NCBI GenBank assembly: GCA_025210525.1
Contig: JAOARP010000039.1
Coordinates: 62,001-126,000, forward strand
From: Marinisporobacter sp.
GTDB lineage: Bacteria > Bacillota > Clostridia > Peptostreptococcales > Thermotaleaceae
Length of the DNA stretch: 64,000 bases
Reading direction: 5' to 3'
Positions 35,331-44,917 of the stretch are shown here, one piece after another. Made by a program: the position numbers and the translations under genes. Under the pieces are notes generated by a model. It saw only the letters and a list, made by a program, of their open reading frames with translations, made no database searches and was not told the origin of the DNA. Positions within the stretch are counted from its first letter, which is position 1. Every line of letters starts with the position of its first letter.

Positions 35331-35373
35331 AATAATAATACCCTGGTTCCCATTAGGGTGTTATTATTTTTTT
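35331..35373. terminator. Terminator between ferredoxin and marR genes
   Basis: A 14-base stem (35331-35344 with 35355-35368) with one wobble, loop of 10, and a T run on the plus strand. The marR gene ends inside it from the other side. Confidence 0.8.
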
Positions 35374-35828
35374 GCATAAATTTCTCCCTGATTCGTAGAC
35401 AATGTAGTCTGATTAATTTTACTTAAAAACTTTAATATAGCCTTTTCTTCATTTAACGTTACATCGCTTAATACAAAATTCAATAAATCCTTTTGAATAT
35501 CTAATGTCTTTTTACACATTTCTTTTCCTTCATCTGTTAATCTTAAGATATATACTCTCTTATCCTCTTCTGATTTTTCTTTTGTGATATATCCATTTAA
35601 TATTAATTTTTTCATCACAGAAGCAATTAATCCTCTATCTATTTCTAGATCCTTTACTAATTCATATATTTTTTTATTATTTACCTGCCCGATTTTTCTT
35701 AAAACATGTATATCTAATAAAGATAATTCTTCTTTTCCATTAATCTTGAATCCCTTTCGGTCATAGACCAAGACTTTATGCATCAGCTTATCAAGCATTT
35801 TATTAATTTCATAATAATAATTAGCCAT
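35364..35828 (-). CDS. MarR family transcriptional regulator
   Basis: 154 residues from ATG 35828; a GTG three codons upstream is less well spaced. A winged helix covers about 30-120: LSLLDIHVLRKIG, LEIDRGLIASVMKKLILNGYITKEKSEEDKRVYILRLTDEGKEM, the typical recognition helix and wing. Family members are dimeric repressors answering to small phenolics or oxidants. It lies alone, converging on the ferredoxin gene. No target can be named. Confidence 0.88.
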   Translation of the reverse strand: MANYYYEINKMLDKLMHKVLVYDRKGFKINGKEELSLLDIHVLRKIGQVNNKKIYELVKDLEIDRGLIASVMKKLILNGYITKEKSEEDKRVYILRLTDEGKEMCKKTLDIQKDLLNFVLSDVTLNEEKAILKFLSKINQTTLSTNQGEIYAKK

Positions 35829-35931
35829 CTTTATCACCTAATCCTTATAATCTTTTGTTATTATACCATTATTGATAATTCATTTCAATTACTACAATTT
35901 TATATCAATATATAAGTTTTGAAATTAATAA

Positions 35932-35974
35932 ATAAAAAACGGGTCGACTGTCACAAAGATCAGTCGCCCGTAAA
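35932..35974 (-). terminator. Terminator of the acyl-CoA dehydrogenase-etf operon
   Basis: Arms 35939-35950 and 35961-35971 pair with a one-base bulge and are followed on the minus strand by six T. Confidence 0.8.
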
Positions 35975-35995
35975 TAAAACTACTATAAAAAACTA

Positions 35996-37222
35996 CTACT
36001 TAGCTGCTGCAACCTCTTTTAATGCTTCCATTAAATCTTCAGCTCTATCTAAAGCATCCATTAAAGCAGGAACAACATCATATAAGTCTCCTACGATTCC
36101 GAAGTCAGCAACTTCGAAGATTGGTGCATTAGCGTTTTTGTTGATTGCAACGATGATATCAGAACTTTGCATACCAGCTAAATGTTGGATTGCTCCTGAA
36201 ATACCACAAGCAACATAAAGTGTTGGCTTAACAGTTGTACCTGTTTGACCTACTTGGTGAGAATGATCAATCCATCCAGCATCAACACATGCACGAGATG
36301 AACCTACTACTCCACCTAATTTATCAGCTAATTTTTTAAGAAGTTCGAAACCTTCTGGTTTTCCAATTCCACGTCCACCAGATACGATTACTTCAGCATC
36401 TGTTAAAGATACCATGTCTTTTTTAGTTTTTACGATTTCTACTACTTCTGTTCTTACATCTTCTTTAGTTAATTGAACATCAACAGTGATTATTTCACCT
36501 GTTCTTGCATCGTCTCTATGCGCTTTGTCCATAACTCCAGGTCTTACTGTAGACATTTGTGGTCTGTGGTTTGGACATACGATTGTAGCCATGATGTTTC
36601 CACCAAAAGCTGGACGAGTTTGTTTGATTTTCTTATCTTCTGGATCTATTTCAAGCTTAGTACAGTCAGCAGTAAGTCCAGTATCTACTCTAGCTGCTAA
36701 TCTTGGTGCTAAGTCTCTACCAATGTGAGTAGCTCCGTATAGAACGATTTCTGGTTTGTACTCATTGATTGCGTCAGTGATTACTTTTGTGTATCCATCT
36801 GTTGTAAAGTTTTCTAGTAATTCATGATCTAGAACATATACTTTATCAGCACCATATGCAACTAATTCTTTTGCTAAACCTTCAATATTGTGTCCAGCTA
36901 CAACTGCACATAGTTCTGTTCCGATTTCATTTGCTAACTTTTTACCTTCTCCTAATAATTCAACTACAACAGGCATGATTTCGCCTTGTCTTTGCTCTGC
37001 ATATACCCATACATTTTTGTATGCAGATAAGTCTTTTTTAGGTGCCTCTGAAACTTGCTTTTCAATAGCTTTGAAAGGACATGCCTCTACACAAGCTCCA
37101 CAAGCAGTACATTTATCATTAATTACAGCTACACCATCAACCATGTCAATAGCGTCAAAAGGACATGCTTTTAAACATAGCTTACATCCTTTACATTTAT
37201 CTTTATATACAACAACAGCCAT
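35996..37222 (-). CDS. etfA: Electron transfer flavoprotein alpha subunit with N-terminal ferredoxin domain
   Basis: 408 residues. The first 60 residues are a 2[4Fe-4S] ferredoxin domain with cysteines 10, 13, 16, 20 and 38, 41, 44, 48. Then comes the EtfA N-terminal domain and the FAD domain with [39 protein letters not shown]. The added ferredoxin domain is absent from ordinary EtfA but known in bifurcating complexes such as the caffeyl-CoA reductase (CarE) and lactate dehydrogenase (LctC) types of acetogens. It lies 19 bases after etfB. It probably splits electrons between ferredoxin and an acyl-CoA. Confidence 0.93.
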   Translation of the reverse strand: MAVVVYKDKCKGCKLCLKACPFDAIDMVDGVAVINDKCTACGACVEACPFKAIEKQVSEAPKKDLSAYKNVWVYAEQRQGEIMPVVVELLGEGKKLANEIGTELCAVVAGHNIEGLAKELVAYGADKVYVLDHELLENFTTDGYTKVITDAINEYKPEIVLYGATHIGRDLAPRLAARVDTGLTADCTKLEIDPEDKKIKQTRPAFGGNIMATIVCPNHRPQMSTVRPGVMDKAHRDDARTGEIITVDVQLTKEDVRTEVVEIVKTKKDMVSLTDAEVIVSGGRGIGKPEGFELLKKLADKLGGVVGSSRACVDAGWIDHSHQVGQTGTTVKPTLYVACGISGAIQHLAGMQSSDIIVAINKNANAPIFEVADFGIVGDLYDVVPALMDALDRAEDLMEALKEVAAAK

Positions 37223-37241
37223 TTTTCTCCCTCCAATTCAA

Positions 37242-38027
37242 TTAGATGATATGTTTTTGTTTTAAGTTCACAACTAACTTCTCTACCATTTCTTTAGTAG
37301 TTCCTTCAAGCATTACACCTTTTCCTTTTGGTTCTGGTGTAAATGAACGGAATACTTTTGTTGGAGAAGCATCTAATCCTACTTCATGCTTTTCAACATC
37401 TAAATCAGCTAATGACCATACTGTAGTCTCTTGCTTACATGCATCATAGATACCTTCAACAGACATATATCTTGGTTCATTTAATTCTTTGATTGCAGTT
37501 AAAAGTACTGGTGCTTTCACCTTAATTACTTCATAACCATCTTCTAATTGTCTTTGAACTTTAATTTCTTCACCTTCTACTTGGAAATCTTGTACATAAG
37601 TAATTTGAGTAAGTCCAAGTCTTTCAGCGATCTGTGGACCTACTTGAGCAGTATCTCCATCGATTGCTTGTCTTCCAGCGAAAATAATATCATATTCTCC
37701 TACTTTTCTAATTGCAGCTGCTAACGTATTAGAAGTTGCCCAAGTGTCAGCACCAGCAAAAGCTCTATCACTTACTAAGATCGAGTCATCTGCTCCCATA
37801 GCTAAACATTCTTTTAACATTTCGTCAGCTTGAGGTGGTCCCATTGTAAGTACTGTTACATGAACATCATCATATTTATCTTTTAATGCTAATGCTTCTT
37901 CTAAAGCATTTGCGTCATCTGGATTTAGGATACTTGGAACACCGTCACGAATAAGGGTTCCTTTTACAGGATCTATTCTAACTTCGTTTGTATCAGGAAC
38001 TTGCTTTACACAAACTATTACCTTCAT
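37242..38027 (-). CDS. etfB: Electron transfer flavoprotein beta subunit
   Basis: 261 residues. The start MKVIVCVKQVPDTNEVRID and the signature ALKDKYDDVHVTVLTMGPP plus AGRQAIDGDTAQVGPQIAERLGL are textbook EtfB. It binds a flavin or AMP and pairs with EtfA. Gene order acyl-CoA dehydrogenase, etfB, etfA on one transcript is the usual clostridial bcd-etf block. AGGAGG lies 6 bases before the ATG. Confidence 0.95.
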   Translation of the reverse strand: MKVIVCVKQVPDTNEVRIDPVKGTLIRDGVPSILNPDDANALEEALALKDKYDDVHVTVLTMGPPQADEMLKECLAMGADDSILVSDRAFAGADTWATSNTLAAAIRKVGEYDIIFAGRQAIDGDTAQVGPQIAERLGLTQITYVQDFQVEGEEIKVQRQLEDGYEVIKVKAPVLLTAIKELNEPRYMSVEGIYDACKQETTVWSLADLDVEKHEVGLDASPTKVFRSFTPEPKGKGVMLEGTTKEMVEKLVVNLKQKHII

Positions 38028-38098
38028 CTTTCTTCCTCCTTTTATAAAATGCTTATATAAACGTTTCCTTTTATTTTATATAAACCGTATATGTTAGA

Positions 38099-39238
38099 TT
38101 ATTTTAATAAATTTGCAGCGATTACCATTTTTTGTACTTCTGAAGTACCTTCATAAATTTCAGTAATCTTAGCGTCTCTCATCATTCTTTCTACTGGATA
38201 TTCTCTTGTATATCCATATCCACCATGTAATTGAACAGCTTTAGTTGTTACATACATAGCAGTTTCTGCTGCAAATAATTTTGCCATAGCAGCTTCTTTA
38301 GAATAAGATAATCCTTGAGATTTTCTCCATGCTGCATTGTATATTAAATGTCTTGATGCTTGGATTCTAGTTTCCATATCAGCCATTTCGAATTGTAATG
38401 CTTGGAATTTAGCTAAAGCTCTACCAAATTGTTGTCTTTCTTTAGTATATTTAACTGTTTCATCTAAAGCTCCTTGAGCAATACCTAAAGCTTGAGAAGC
38501 GATACCAATTCTACCACCATCAAGAGTAGTCATTGCAACTTTGAAACCTTTTCCTAATTCTCCCAATTGGTTTTCTTTAGGAATTCTACAGTTTTCAAAG
38601 ATAAGCTCAGTTGTAGCAGAACCATTGATTCCTAATTTCTTTTCTTTTTTACCAATGCTGAATCCTGGAGTTCCTTTTTCAACGATGAATGAACTGATTC
38701 CTCTAGTTCCTTTTGATGGATCAGTCATTGCCATAACAACATAGATTTCAGCAACTCCACCATTTGTGATGAAGATTTTAGAGCCATTGATTACCCACTC
38801 GTCTCCATCAAGTACTGCAGTAGTTTGTTGTCCAGCTGCATCTGTTCCAGCGTTTGGCTCAGTTAAACCAAATGCACCTAGTTTTTCACCTTTTGCTAGT
38901 GGTACTAAGTATTTTTGTTTTTGTTCTTCTGTACCATATTTCATGATTGGCCACATACATAGTGAACTGTGTGCTGAACAGATAACTCCAGTAGTAGCAC
39001 AAGCTCTTGAAAGCTCTTCTACAGTAATCGCATAAGTAACTTCGTCTGCGCCTGCTCCACCGTACTCTTTTGGAACAAAAGTTCCTAGCATTTTGTATCT
39101 AGCCATTTTTTCAACTGTTTCCCATGGAAATCTTTCTGTTTCATCTACTTCTGCTGCTAAAGGTTCTACTTCATTTACAGCAAAGCTTCTAACCATCTTT
39201 CTAACCATTTCTTGTTCTTTGGTCAATTTGAATTGCAC
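38099..39238 (-). CDS. Short-chain acyl-CoA dehydrogenase (butyryl-CoA type)
   Basis: 379 residues, starting GTG with GGAGG 8 bases away. FAD-binding FGLTEPNAGTDA and ITNGGVAEIYVV, and the C-terminal YEGTSEVQK with E363 in the catalytic-base position, match the butyryl/short-chain dehydrogenases. It reduces an enoyl-CoA (or oxidises the acyl-CoA) through the Etf encoded right after. The usual thiolase, crotonase and hydroxybutyryl-CoA dehydrogenase genes are not here, so the exact acyl chain is open; acrylyl- or caffeyl-CoA reductases are alternatives given the CarE-like EtfA. Confidence 0.9.
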   Translation of the reverse strand: MQFKLTKEQEMVRKMVRSFAVNEVEPLAAEVDETERFPWETVEKMARYKMLGTFVPKEYGGAGADEVTYAITVEELSRACATTGVICSAHSSLCMWPIMKYGTEEQKQKYLVPLAKGEKLGAFGLTEPNAGTDAAGQQTTAVLDGDEWVINGSKIFITNGGVAEIYVVMAMTDPSKGTRGISSFIVEKGTPGFSIGKKEKKLGINGSATTELIFENCRIPKENQLGELGKGFKVAMTTLDGGRIGIASQALGIAQGALDETVKYTKERQQFGRALAKFQALQFEMADMETRIQASRHLIYNAAWRKSQGLSYSKEAAMAKLFAAETAMYVTTKAVQLHGGYGYTREYPVERMMRDAKITEIYEGTSEVQKMVIAANLLK

Positions 39239-39702
39239 ATTAATTCCCTCCTCTTTATATTAAAAAAATTGATATTTTTTTCACAGCACCTCTATTATAT
39301 TAGCATAAACCATGCCAAAATGACAATATAATTTATAATTTTTTTTTTAGAATTTATTTCGTTGCAAGAAATAGTCTTTTTTATTGCGCAAACGCCTCAA
39401 CATCTGATTTTAACTGCGTTTCATCTAAATTCTTATTATTTTTAAAATTTTTATTGTATAAATATAATTTTGAATTTTTTTCAATATATTGATATTAATC
39501 TCACAACAATTCTATATTTTGGTAATATAGATACAAAACAAAAGAAGCAGGTGTACGGTATTCTGTACACCTGCTTCACCTATTTTACTGGTTTTCTCCG
39601 ATGAATTTGTTAATTTGATGTCAAATTGTACAACTTCTTGTACACACATTCGTATTTTGTATGTTTTTTTGTACACTTTTGTTCTACACGCTTATCCTGT
39701 TC
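39239..39702. other. Intergenic region between acyl-CoA dehydrogenase and rex
   Basis: 464 bases without a gene. It holds the rex terminator (39544-39577), three copies of TTGTACA (39626, 39638, 39669) and the start region of the dehydrogenase with a GCAT-N5-ATGC palindrome near 39304. Confidence 0.5.
39535..39577 (-). terminator. Probable terminator of rex
   Basis: A perfect 13-base stem (39544-39556 with 39565-39577), loop of 8, then TTTTGTTTTG on the minus strand. It lies 126 bases after the rex stop. Confidence 0.7.
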
Positions 39703-40350
39703 TTATTTTTTATCGTCATAATTATGTTTTAATAAGAAAGATAATGTATATAAACTTTCACTTAAATGTACATTCTCTAGCATAATATGTTCTGGAACGT
39801 CTAAATCAGTAGGTGCAAAATTCCATATTCCCTTTATATTACTCTTCACTAGTTTATCTGCTACGTCTTGGGCATGTTCTTTGTTTGTACAAATAATCCC
39901 AATATCTATCTTATTTTCTTCTATATACTCTTCTATATCGTCTGCATCCATGATTTCAATATCTCTGATCTTTAAGCCAATTAACCTAGGATTAATATCA
40001 AACATTCCCATAGGAACAAATCCTGACTTTTCAAAATTTGTATAGTTTGCTATTGCTTGCCCTAAATTACCTGCACCTATAATAATTGTATTGTACGTAT
40101 TATCCAACCCTAAAATTTTACCTATTTCCTCATAAAGACCTGCAACATTATAGCCATACCCCTGCTGTCCAAATCCTCCAAAATTATTTAAATCTTGTCT
40201 TATTTGAGATGCAGTAAAGCCAATAATCTTACTTAATTCTCTAGATGAAATCCTATTGATGCCCTTATCTAATAGTTCTTCTAGATATCTTCTGTATTTA
40301 GGCAACCTTCTAATTACAGCCATTGATATTTTCACGTTTTCTCTTTGCAT
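39703..40350 (-). CDS. rex: Redox-sensing transcriptional repressor Rex
   Basis: 215 residues. The winged helix near the start (RRLPKYRRYLEELLDKGINRISS) includes the FTASQIRQDLNNFGGFG turn, and the NADH-binding Rossmann loop is IIGAGNLGQAIANY. Rex leaves DNA when NADH is high and frees fermentation genes. It may control the adjacent acyl-CoA dehydrogenase operon and ferredoxin gene, as in other clostridia. A TTGTT-N7-AACAA site just upstream (40376-40392) could be its own operator. AAGATCG-type site is weak. Confidence 0.95.
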   Translation of the reverse strand: MQRENVKISMAVIRRLPKYRRYLEELLDKGINRISSRELSKIIGFTASQIRQDLNNFGGFGQQGYGYNVAGLYEEIGKILGLDNTYNTIIIGAGNLGQAIANYTNFEKSGFVPMGMFDINPRLIGLKIRDIEIMDADDIEEYIEENKIDIGIICTNKEHAQDVADKLVKSNIKGIWNFAPTDLDVPEHIMLENVHLSESLYTLSFLLKHNYDDKK

Positions 40351-40375
40351 TTCGATCTTCCTCTATCTTTATTAA

Positions 40376-40392
40376 TTGTTTTTTTTTAACAA
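40376..40392. promoter_or_regulatory. Candidate Rex operator
   Basis: TTGTT, seven bases, AACAA; the clostridial consensus from memory is TTGTTAA-N4-TTAACAA. The middle is a T run, so this is only a partial match, but its place between rex and the divergent ABC-F gene fits autoregulation. Confidence 0.35.
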
Positions 40393-40546
40393 ATTATATC
40401 ACTGTGATATCCATATGTCAATGTTGTCAAGAGAACACTTGTACCATTTATACCCTATTTTAAAGGTTCTAAACAGCCTTTTCATTTTATCTTTCCCTTT
40501 TTTTTGGTACAATATAATATAAATATATTTAGCAAGGAGGATCATA

Positions 40547-42460
40547 ATGATCGTTTTATCATGTAATCGTATCTATAAATCTTTTGTAGTTGATTCCATA
40601 TTAGAAAATATATCTTTTAGCATAAATGCTGGAGAAAAAATAGGTTTAGTAGGTGCAAATGGTGCTGGAAAGTCTACCTTATTTAAAATTATAACAGGAG
40701 AACATAATTATGATAGTGGAGAGCTTTATATATCTAAAAGCACTACTATTGGATACTTAGAGCAAATGGGGGTTTTATCCTCTTCCAATACAGTTTTTGA
40801 TGAAGTCCTTCATGTATTTGATGATTTAATCGAGCTAGAAGAAACATTACGTTCCTTAGAAGAAGAGATATCCAAGAAAAGTACTAATCCATCAAAAGAC
40901 TTTGATAAATTAATGGAAACTTATTCCCATAAATCAGAAGAATTTCAAAATAAAAATGGATATGGATATAGAAGTGAACTTCGTGGTGTCTTAAAAGGCT
41001 TAGGTTTTTCAGAAGAAGAATTTGATCAACCCATTGTCCAACTTAGTGGAGGACAAAAAACAAGAGTTAATCTAGCAAAGCTCCTTCTTAAAAAGCCGGA
41101 CATTTTATTATTGGACGAGCCTACAAATCACTTAGATATGGATGCTGTAGAATGGCTTGAAGGCTTTTTAAAATCCTATCATGGGACAGTCCTTCTCATC
41201 TCCCATGATCGATACTTTTTAGATCAGGTTGTTGACAAGATTTATGAAATTGAAAATAAAAAACTTATACAATACAACGGAAACTATTCTACTTATGTAG
41301 AAAAGAAAAAGGTACTATATGAACAACAGCTAAAAGAATACCTACAGCAGCAAAAGGAAATACAAAAGCAAGAAGAAATCATTCGAAGATTTAAACAACA
41401 TGGTACAGAAAAGCTAGCAAAACGTGCAAAAAGTAGAGAAAAAAAATTAGACCATATCTCTATAATAGAAAAGCCTGTCCTTTTTGATAAAAAAACTAAA
41501 ATTCGATTTGAAACACAAATCAAAAGCGGAGAAGATATTTTATCCATTGAAGATTTATCTAAAAGTTTTGGTGATACTAAGCTCTTTGAAAATGTTGGAT
41601 TCAATATTTATAGAGGTGAACGGGTAGGTCTTATTGGTCCTAATGGTATTGGTAAATCTACTTTATTAAAAATTTTACTAAAGTCTATCCCCTTTGATAC
41701 AGGAAAGATTCAATTAGGTCATAATGTTTATATAGGGTATTATGATCAAGAACAATCAGATTTGAACACTTCTAATACAATCATCGATGAAATATGGGAG
41801 GAAAAAATTCATTTTACTCAAACAGAAGTACGGACACTTCTTGGTTCTTTCTTATTTAGCGGTGAAGATGTGTTTAAGAAAATATCTACCTTAAGCGGTG
41901 GGGAAAAGAGTCGCGTGTCTTTACTTAAGTTAATGCTTTCAAAAGCAAATTTTTTACTTATAGACGAACCTACAAACCATTTAGATATTGCTTCAAAGGA
42001 AGTATTAGAAGAAGCTTTAACCAATTATGAAGGTACTTTATTAGTCATTTCTCATGATAGATATTTTTTAAATAAAGTAACAACAAAAATATTAGATCTT
42101 TCACAAAATGGCATCACTGAATATTTAGGAAACTATCAATACTATCAAGAAAAAAAGAATCAATTAGAAGAATCTAAAAAAGCCACACCTGAAGCAACAA
42201 AAACAAAAACTCAATTAAAAGATGAAAGAAAAAAAGAAAAAGAGCTTCAAAAAGAAAAACGGAGAATCAAAAAAGAACAGCAGGATTTAGAGGAAAATAT
42301 ATTTTGTCTAGAAGAAAATATTCGTCAACTTGAACAAGAAATGTGCAAGGAAGAAATTTATTCAGATCCTAAAAAAAGTGCAGAAATTCATGAGCAGACC
42401 ACAAGCTTAAAAATAAAACTCGATCATCTTTATGAAAAATGGGAAGAATATTTGCAGTAA
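40547..42460 (+). CDS. ABC-F family ATPase (ribosome-associated)
   Basis: 637 residues with two ABC domains and no membrane part. The first has GANGAGKST, LSGGQKTRVNLAKLLLKKPDILLLDEPTNHLD; the second GPNGIGKST, LSGGEKSRVSLLKL, LIDEPTNHLD. A charged linker of about 80 residues lies between, and a K/E coiled coil ends the protein (about 545-637). ABC-F proteins bind the ribosomal E site and ease translation or give antibiotic resistance; the C-terminal coil recalls YdiF/Uup. It starts with a canonical AAGGAGG. Substrate role is not read from sequence. Confidence 0.93.
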   Translation: MIVLSCNRIYKSFVVDSILENISFSINAGEKIGLVGANGAGKSTLFKIITGEHNYDSGELYISKSTTIGYLEQMGVLSSSNTVFDEVLHVFDDLIELEETLRSLEEEISKKSTNPSKDFDKLMETYSHKSEEFQNKNGYGYRSELRGVLKGLGFSEEEFDQPIVQLSGGQKTRVNLAKLLLKKPDILLLDEPTNHLDMDAVEWLEGFLKSYHGTVLLISHDRYFLDQVVDKIYEIENKKLIQYNGNYSTYVEKKKVLYEQQLKEYLQQQKEIQKQEEIIRRFKQHGTEKLAKRAKSREKKLDHISIIEKPVLFDKKTKIRFETQIKSGEDILSIEDLSKSFGDTKLFENVGFNIYRGERVGLIGPNGIGKSTLLKILLKSIPFDTGKIQLGHNVYIGYYDQEQSDLNTSNTIIDEIWEEKIHFTQTEVRTLLGSFLFSGEDVFKKISTLSGGEKSRVSLLKLMLSKANFLLIDEPTNHLDIASKEVLEEALTNYEGTLLVISHDRYFLNKVTTKILDLSQNGITEYLGNYQYYQEKKNQLEESKKATPEATKTKTQLKDERKKEKELQKEKRRIKKEQQDLEENIFCLEENIRQLEQEMCKEEIYSDPKKSAEIHEQTTSLKIKLDHLYEKWEEYLQ

Positions 42461-42612
42461 TTTAAAAGTGTATATGATTGAAAGAAAAAAACTAAAAATA
42501 AATGTATAAGTTACTTTTTTTATGATAAACTAAAAAAAAGATAAAAAAAGTGTTGAAAAGCATATTTTTTATAGTATTTTCTATTTAGATGTGGTAAAAT
42601 AATCACGTTAAA

Positions 42613-42628
42613 AGCCACTTTCGTGGCT
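42613..42628 (+). promoter_or_regulatory. Leader hairpin upstream of acpP
   Basis: A perfect 6-base stem (42613-42618 with 42623-42628) extended by GTTA/TAAC, in the 5' leader 36 bases before the ATG. No T run follows. Confidence 0.45.
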
Positions 42629-42663
42629 AACAGAAATATTTTAACCAGGGAGGAATCCATATC

Positions 42664-42891
42664 ATGTTTGAAAAAATAAAAGAGATTATTATTGATCAAT
42701 TAGGGTTAGACGAAGATGTAGAAATCAAAGCTGAAACTTCATTAATGGGAGATTTAGAAGCTGATTCTTTAGATGCTGTTGAAATCATCATGGCAATCGA
42801 AGATGAATTTGATGTTGAAATTCCTGATGAAGATGCAGAAGGTTTCAAAAACATTGGTGATATCGTTAGTTATGTAGAAGAAAACAAGTAG
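42664..42891 (+). CDS. acpP: Acyl carrier protein
   Basis: 75 residues, acidic, with the phosphopantetheine serine S35 in [13 protein letters not shown]. Size and helices fit a fatty-acid-synthesis carrier. It carries the growing acyl chain for the Fab enzymes. Unusually it stands alone here, without fabD, fabG or fabF next door. GGGAGG is 8 bases before the ATG and a terminator follows at once. Confidence 0.96.
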   Translation: MFEKIKEIIIDQLGLDEDVEIKAETSLMGDLEADSLDAVEIIMAIEDEFDVEIPDEDAEGFKNIGDIVSYVEENK

Positions 42892-42920
42892 TTTGGATTA
42901 TCCAAACTACTTATTTTTTT
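42886..42920 (+). terminator. Terminator of acpP
   Basis: A perfect 12-base stem (42886-42897 with 42901-42912), loop of 3, then seven T; it overlaps the stop codon. Confidence 0.9.
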
Positions 42921-43010
42921 ATAGGCATATTTTATCTGTTTCTAACATATATATTATAAGACATACATATACCCATTTGTATTCACAGTTTTTCAACACT
43001 TTTTCACGAG

Positions 43011-43091
43011 TTATCCACATTTCCATTCAAAAGAACAGCTTCTCAAAGGCACTTTATAAAGTTTTCCACATTATCCACATTTTTATCCACA
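43011..43091 (+). promoter_or_regulatory. Cluster of DnaA boxes
   Basis: TTATCCACA occurs exactly at 43011-43019, 43071-43079 and 43083-43091, and TTTTCCACA (one change) at 43062-43070, all in one direction inside an 81-base stretch of a gene-free gap. This is the consensus DnaA box. No dnaA, dnaN or rpmH is near, so it is not the usual oriC layout. Confidence 0.75.
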
Positions 43092-43127
43092 TAATCTTCT
43101 GAATAATTTAATTTTAAATCAATTCCT

Positions 43128-43171
43128 TTAAAATTAAATAAAGAAGATCATCCTTTAAGATTCTCTTCTTT
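43128..43171 (-). terminator. Probable terminator of tsaD
   Basis: Arms 43140-43147 and 43164-43171 form an 8-base stem, followed on the minus strand by ATTTAATTTT. Confidence 0.5.
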
Positions 43172-43213
43172 ATCATCACTCATAATTTATGAGTCATTTA
43201 TCTATTTTTAATC

Positions 43214-44263
43214 TTATCTTTTTTCTCCTAGCTTTAAATTTGGGACTCCATTTAAATATAAATCTGAAGTAAATCCATTGATATAATTATAATATGCTGC
43301 ACAGCCAATCATAGCTGCATTATCTGTACAAAGTTTTATAGATGGATACTTCAAAGCAAACCCTTCTTTTTTCGCTTCTTTTTCAAGAGCTTCCCTAACC
43401 CCACTATTAGCAGCTACCCCTCCAGCTAGAACAATTGTATCTAAATTTTTAAGTTTTGTAGCCTTTATAGCTTTATGAACTAATACTTCTACAACAGCTG
43501 CTTGAAAAGAAGCTGCTACATCTTCTACTTTGATCTCTAATCCCTTTTGATTTTGAGAGTTAAGATAGTTTAACACCGCTGATTTTATTCCACTAAAGCT
43601 AAAGTCAAAGCTATCTGGTTCTAAGTACACTCTAGGAAATTTAATAGCATTTTCATCTCCTATCTTTGCTAACCGATCAACAATCGGTCCTCCCGGATAA
43701 CCTAATTTCATAGCTCTTGCAACCTTATCAAAAGCTTCTCCTACAGCATCATCTCGTGTTCTTCCTAAAATATCATACTCTCCATAATCCTTTACATGTA
43801 CAAGATGAGTATGTCCACCTGATACAATCAAACATAAAAATGGAGGTTTAAGATTTTTATCTTCTATATAATTTGCACAAATATGTCCTTCAATGTGATT
43901 AACTCCTACTAGAGGAATATTTAAAGCATACGCCATAGCTTTTGCTGTAGATAAGCCAACTAACAAAGCTCCAACAAGACCTGGTCCATAAGTCACACCT
44001 ATATGGTCTATTTCTTTTAGGGTAACATCTGCCTCCTTTAGCGCTTCTTCTATGACAATATCTATATTTTCAACATGCTTTCTAGACGCAACCTCTGGAA
44101 CAACGCCTCCAAATTTTTTATGCACATCTATTTGGGAAGAAATAATATTCGATAAAACCTCTCTACCATTTCTTAAAATTGCAGCAGATGTTTCATCACA
44201 GCTACTCTCTATAGCAAGGGTCAAAAAAGCTTCACCATTTTTAGGGGATAATACATTACTCAC
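43214..44263 (-). CDS. tsaD: tRNA N6-threonylcarbamoyladenosine synthase subunit TsaD
   Basis: 349 residues from GTG 44263, preceded by AAGGAAGGTG; the ATG 19 codons upstream has no site. [15 protein letters not shown] begins the ASKHA fold and HIEGH gives the metal ligands H123 and H127; SGGHTHLV and the end pattern [10 protein letters not shown] are typical. With TsaB and TsaE it makes the t6A modification of ANN-reading tRNAs. tsaE, tsaB and rimI lie 8 kb away in this window. It follows the small membrane protein gene by 79 bases. Confidence 0.96.
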   Translation of the reverse strand: MSNVLSPKNGEAFLTLAIESSCDETSAAILRNGREVLSNIISSQIDVHKKFGGVVPEVASRKHVENIDIVIEEALKEADVTLKEIDHIGVTYGPGLVGALLVGLSTAKAMAYALNIPLVGVNHIEGHICANYIEDKNLKPPFLCLIVSGGHTHLVHVKDYGEYDILGRTRDDAVGEAFDKVARAMKLGYPGGPIVDRLAKIGDENAIKFPRVYLEPDSFDFSFSGIKSAVLNYLNSQNQKGLEIKVEDVAASFQAAVVEVLVHKAIKATKLKNLDTIVLAGGVAANSGVREALEKEAKKEGFALKYPSIKLCTDNAAMIGCAAYYNYINGFTSDLYLNGVPNLKLGEKR

Positions 44264-44342
44264 AATACGCACCTTCCTTATCTTTTGTTCATCTTCTATA
44301 TTATATCCAACCCCATTCAAAATAGCAAAATTTACTTATCTA

Positions 44343-44777
44343 TTAGTACAGTTCTCCATACTCCTCTTCATCTATTTTTTTATCATCACGCTCTTGAATC
44401 TTGGCTTCATTAACAGCAATTTGTTCCTTCATCTTTTTAACCTCTTTATCCTTTGTTAAATTGAGTATTTTATAATTTCCCATAGATAAAGCAGCAATAA
44501 ATATACTATTGACAAAAATTAAAAATACAAGTTCTATAATGGAGTTGTGAAAAGTAATAGGCGTTGTACTCCAAACTCTATAATGATGTACAAGCACAAC
44601 GAGGGTTGATGCTAATAATGTAATGAGCTTTGGAATCTTTGGATGAATTTTTTCATTGAGAAACACTTCTTTGATCACTTGAGTAATTAAATTTACTGCT
44701 AATACCATAGCTGTAACAGAAGAGAGAAATTCCATATTAAACAATGTTAAAGCTTTTCCTACTTCCTCCATTCCCAA
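44343..44777 (-). CDS. Small membrane protein with C-terminal charged tail, unknown
   Basis: 144 residues starting TTG, with AGGAGG 8 bases upstream. Three hydrophobic segments lie at about 16-35, 47-66 and 80-103, then a K/E-rich helix (about 108-144) faces the cytoplasm. The first segment and general size recall phage holin-like proteins, but no phage genes are near and the match is weak. It lies upstream of tsaD in the same direction. Confidence 0.55.
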   Translation of the reverse strand: MGMEEVGKALTLFNMEFLSSVTAMVLAVNLITQVIKEVFLNEKIHPKIPKLITLLASTLVVLVHHYRVWSTTPITFHNSIIELVFLIFVNSIFIAALSMGNYKILNLTKDKEVKKMKEQIAVNEAKIQERDDKKIDEEEYGELY

Positions 44778-44917
44778 TTAAGCACCCTCCTTTTTTAATT
44801 TAATTTATTCTTTTTCCTAATTCTTTATATGCAAAAGAGTTATCCATTGTTCAGCATACTTCTTTTTATTTGTGAAATACTAATAGATAAATCCATATAA
44901 AAAGGAGTTGAACATTC

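Noticed and set aside
43011-43091. Chromosome origin (oriC)
   Set aside because: The DnaA boxes are real, but dnaA, dnaN, rpmH and an unwinding region next to them are absent, so an origin is not claimed.
44343-44777. Phage holin
   Set aside because: Only size and hydrophobic pattern hint at it; no endolysin or phage genes are near.
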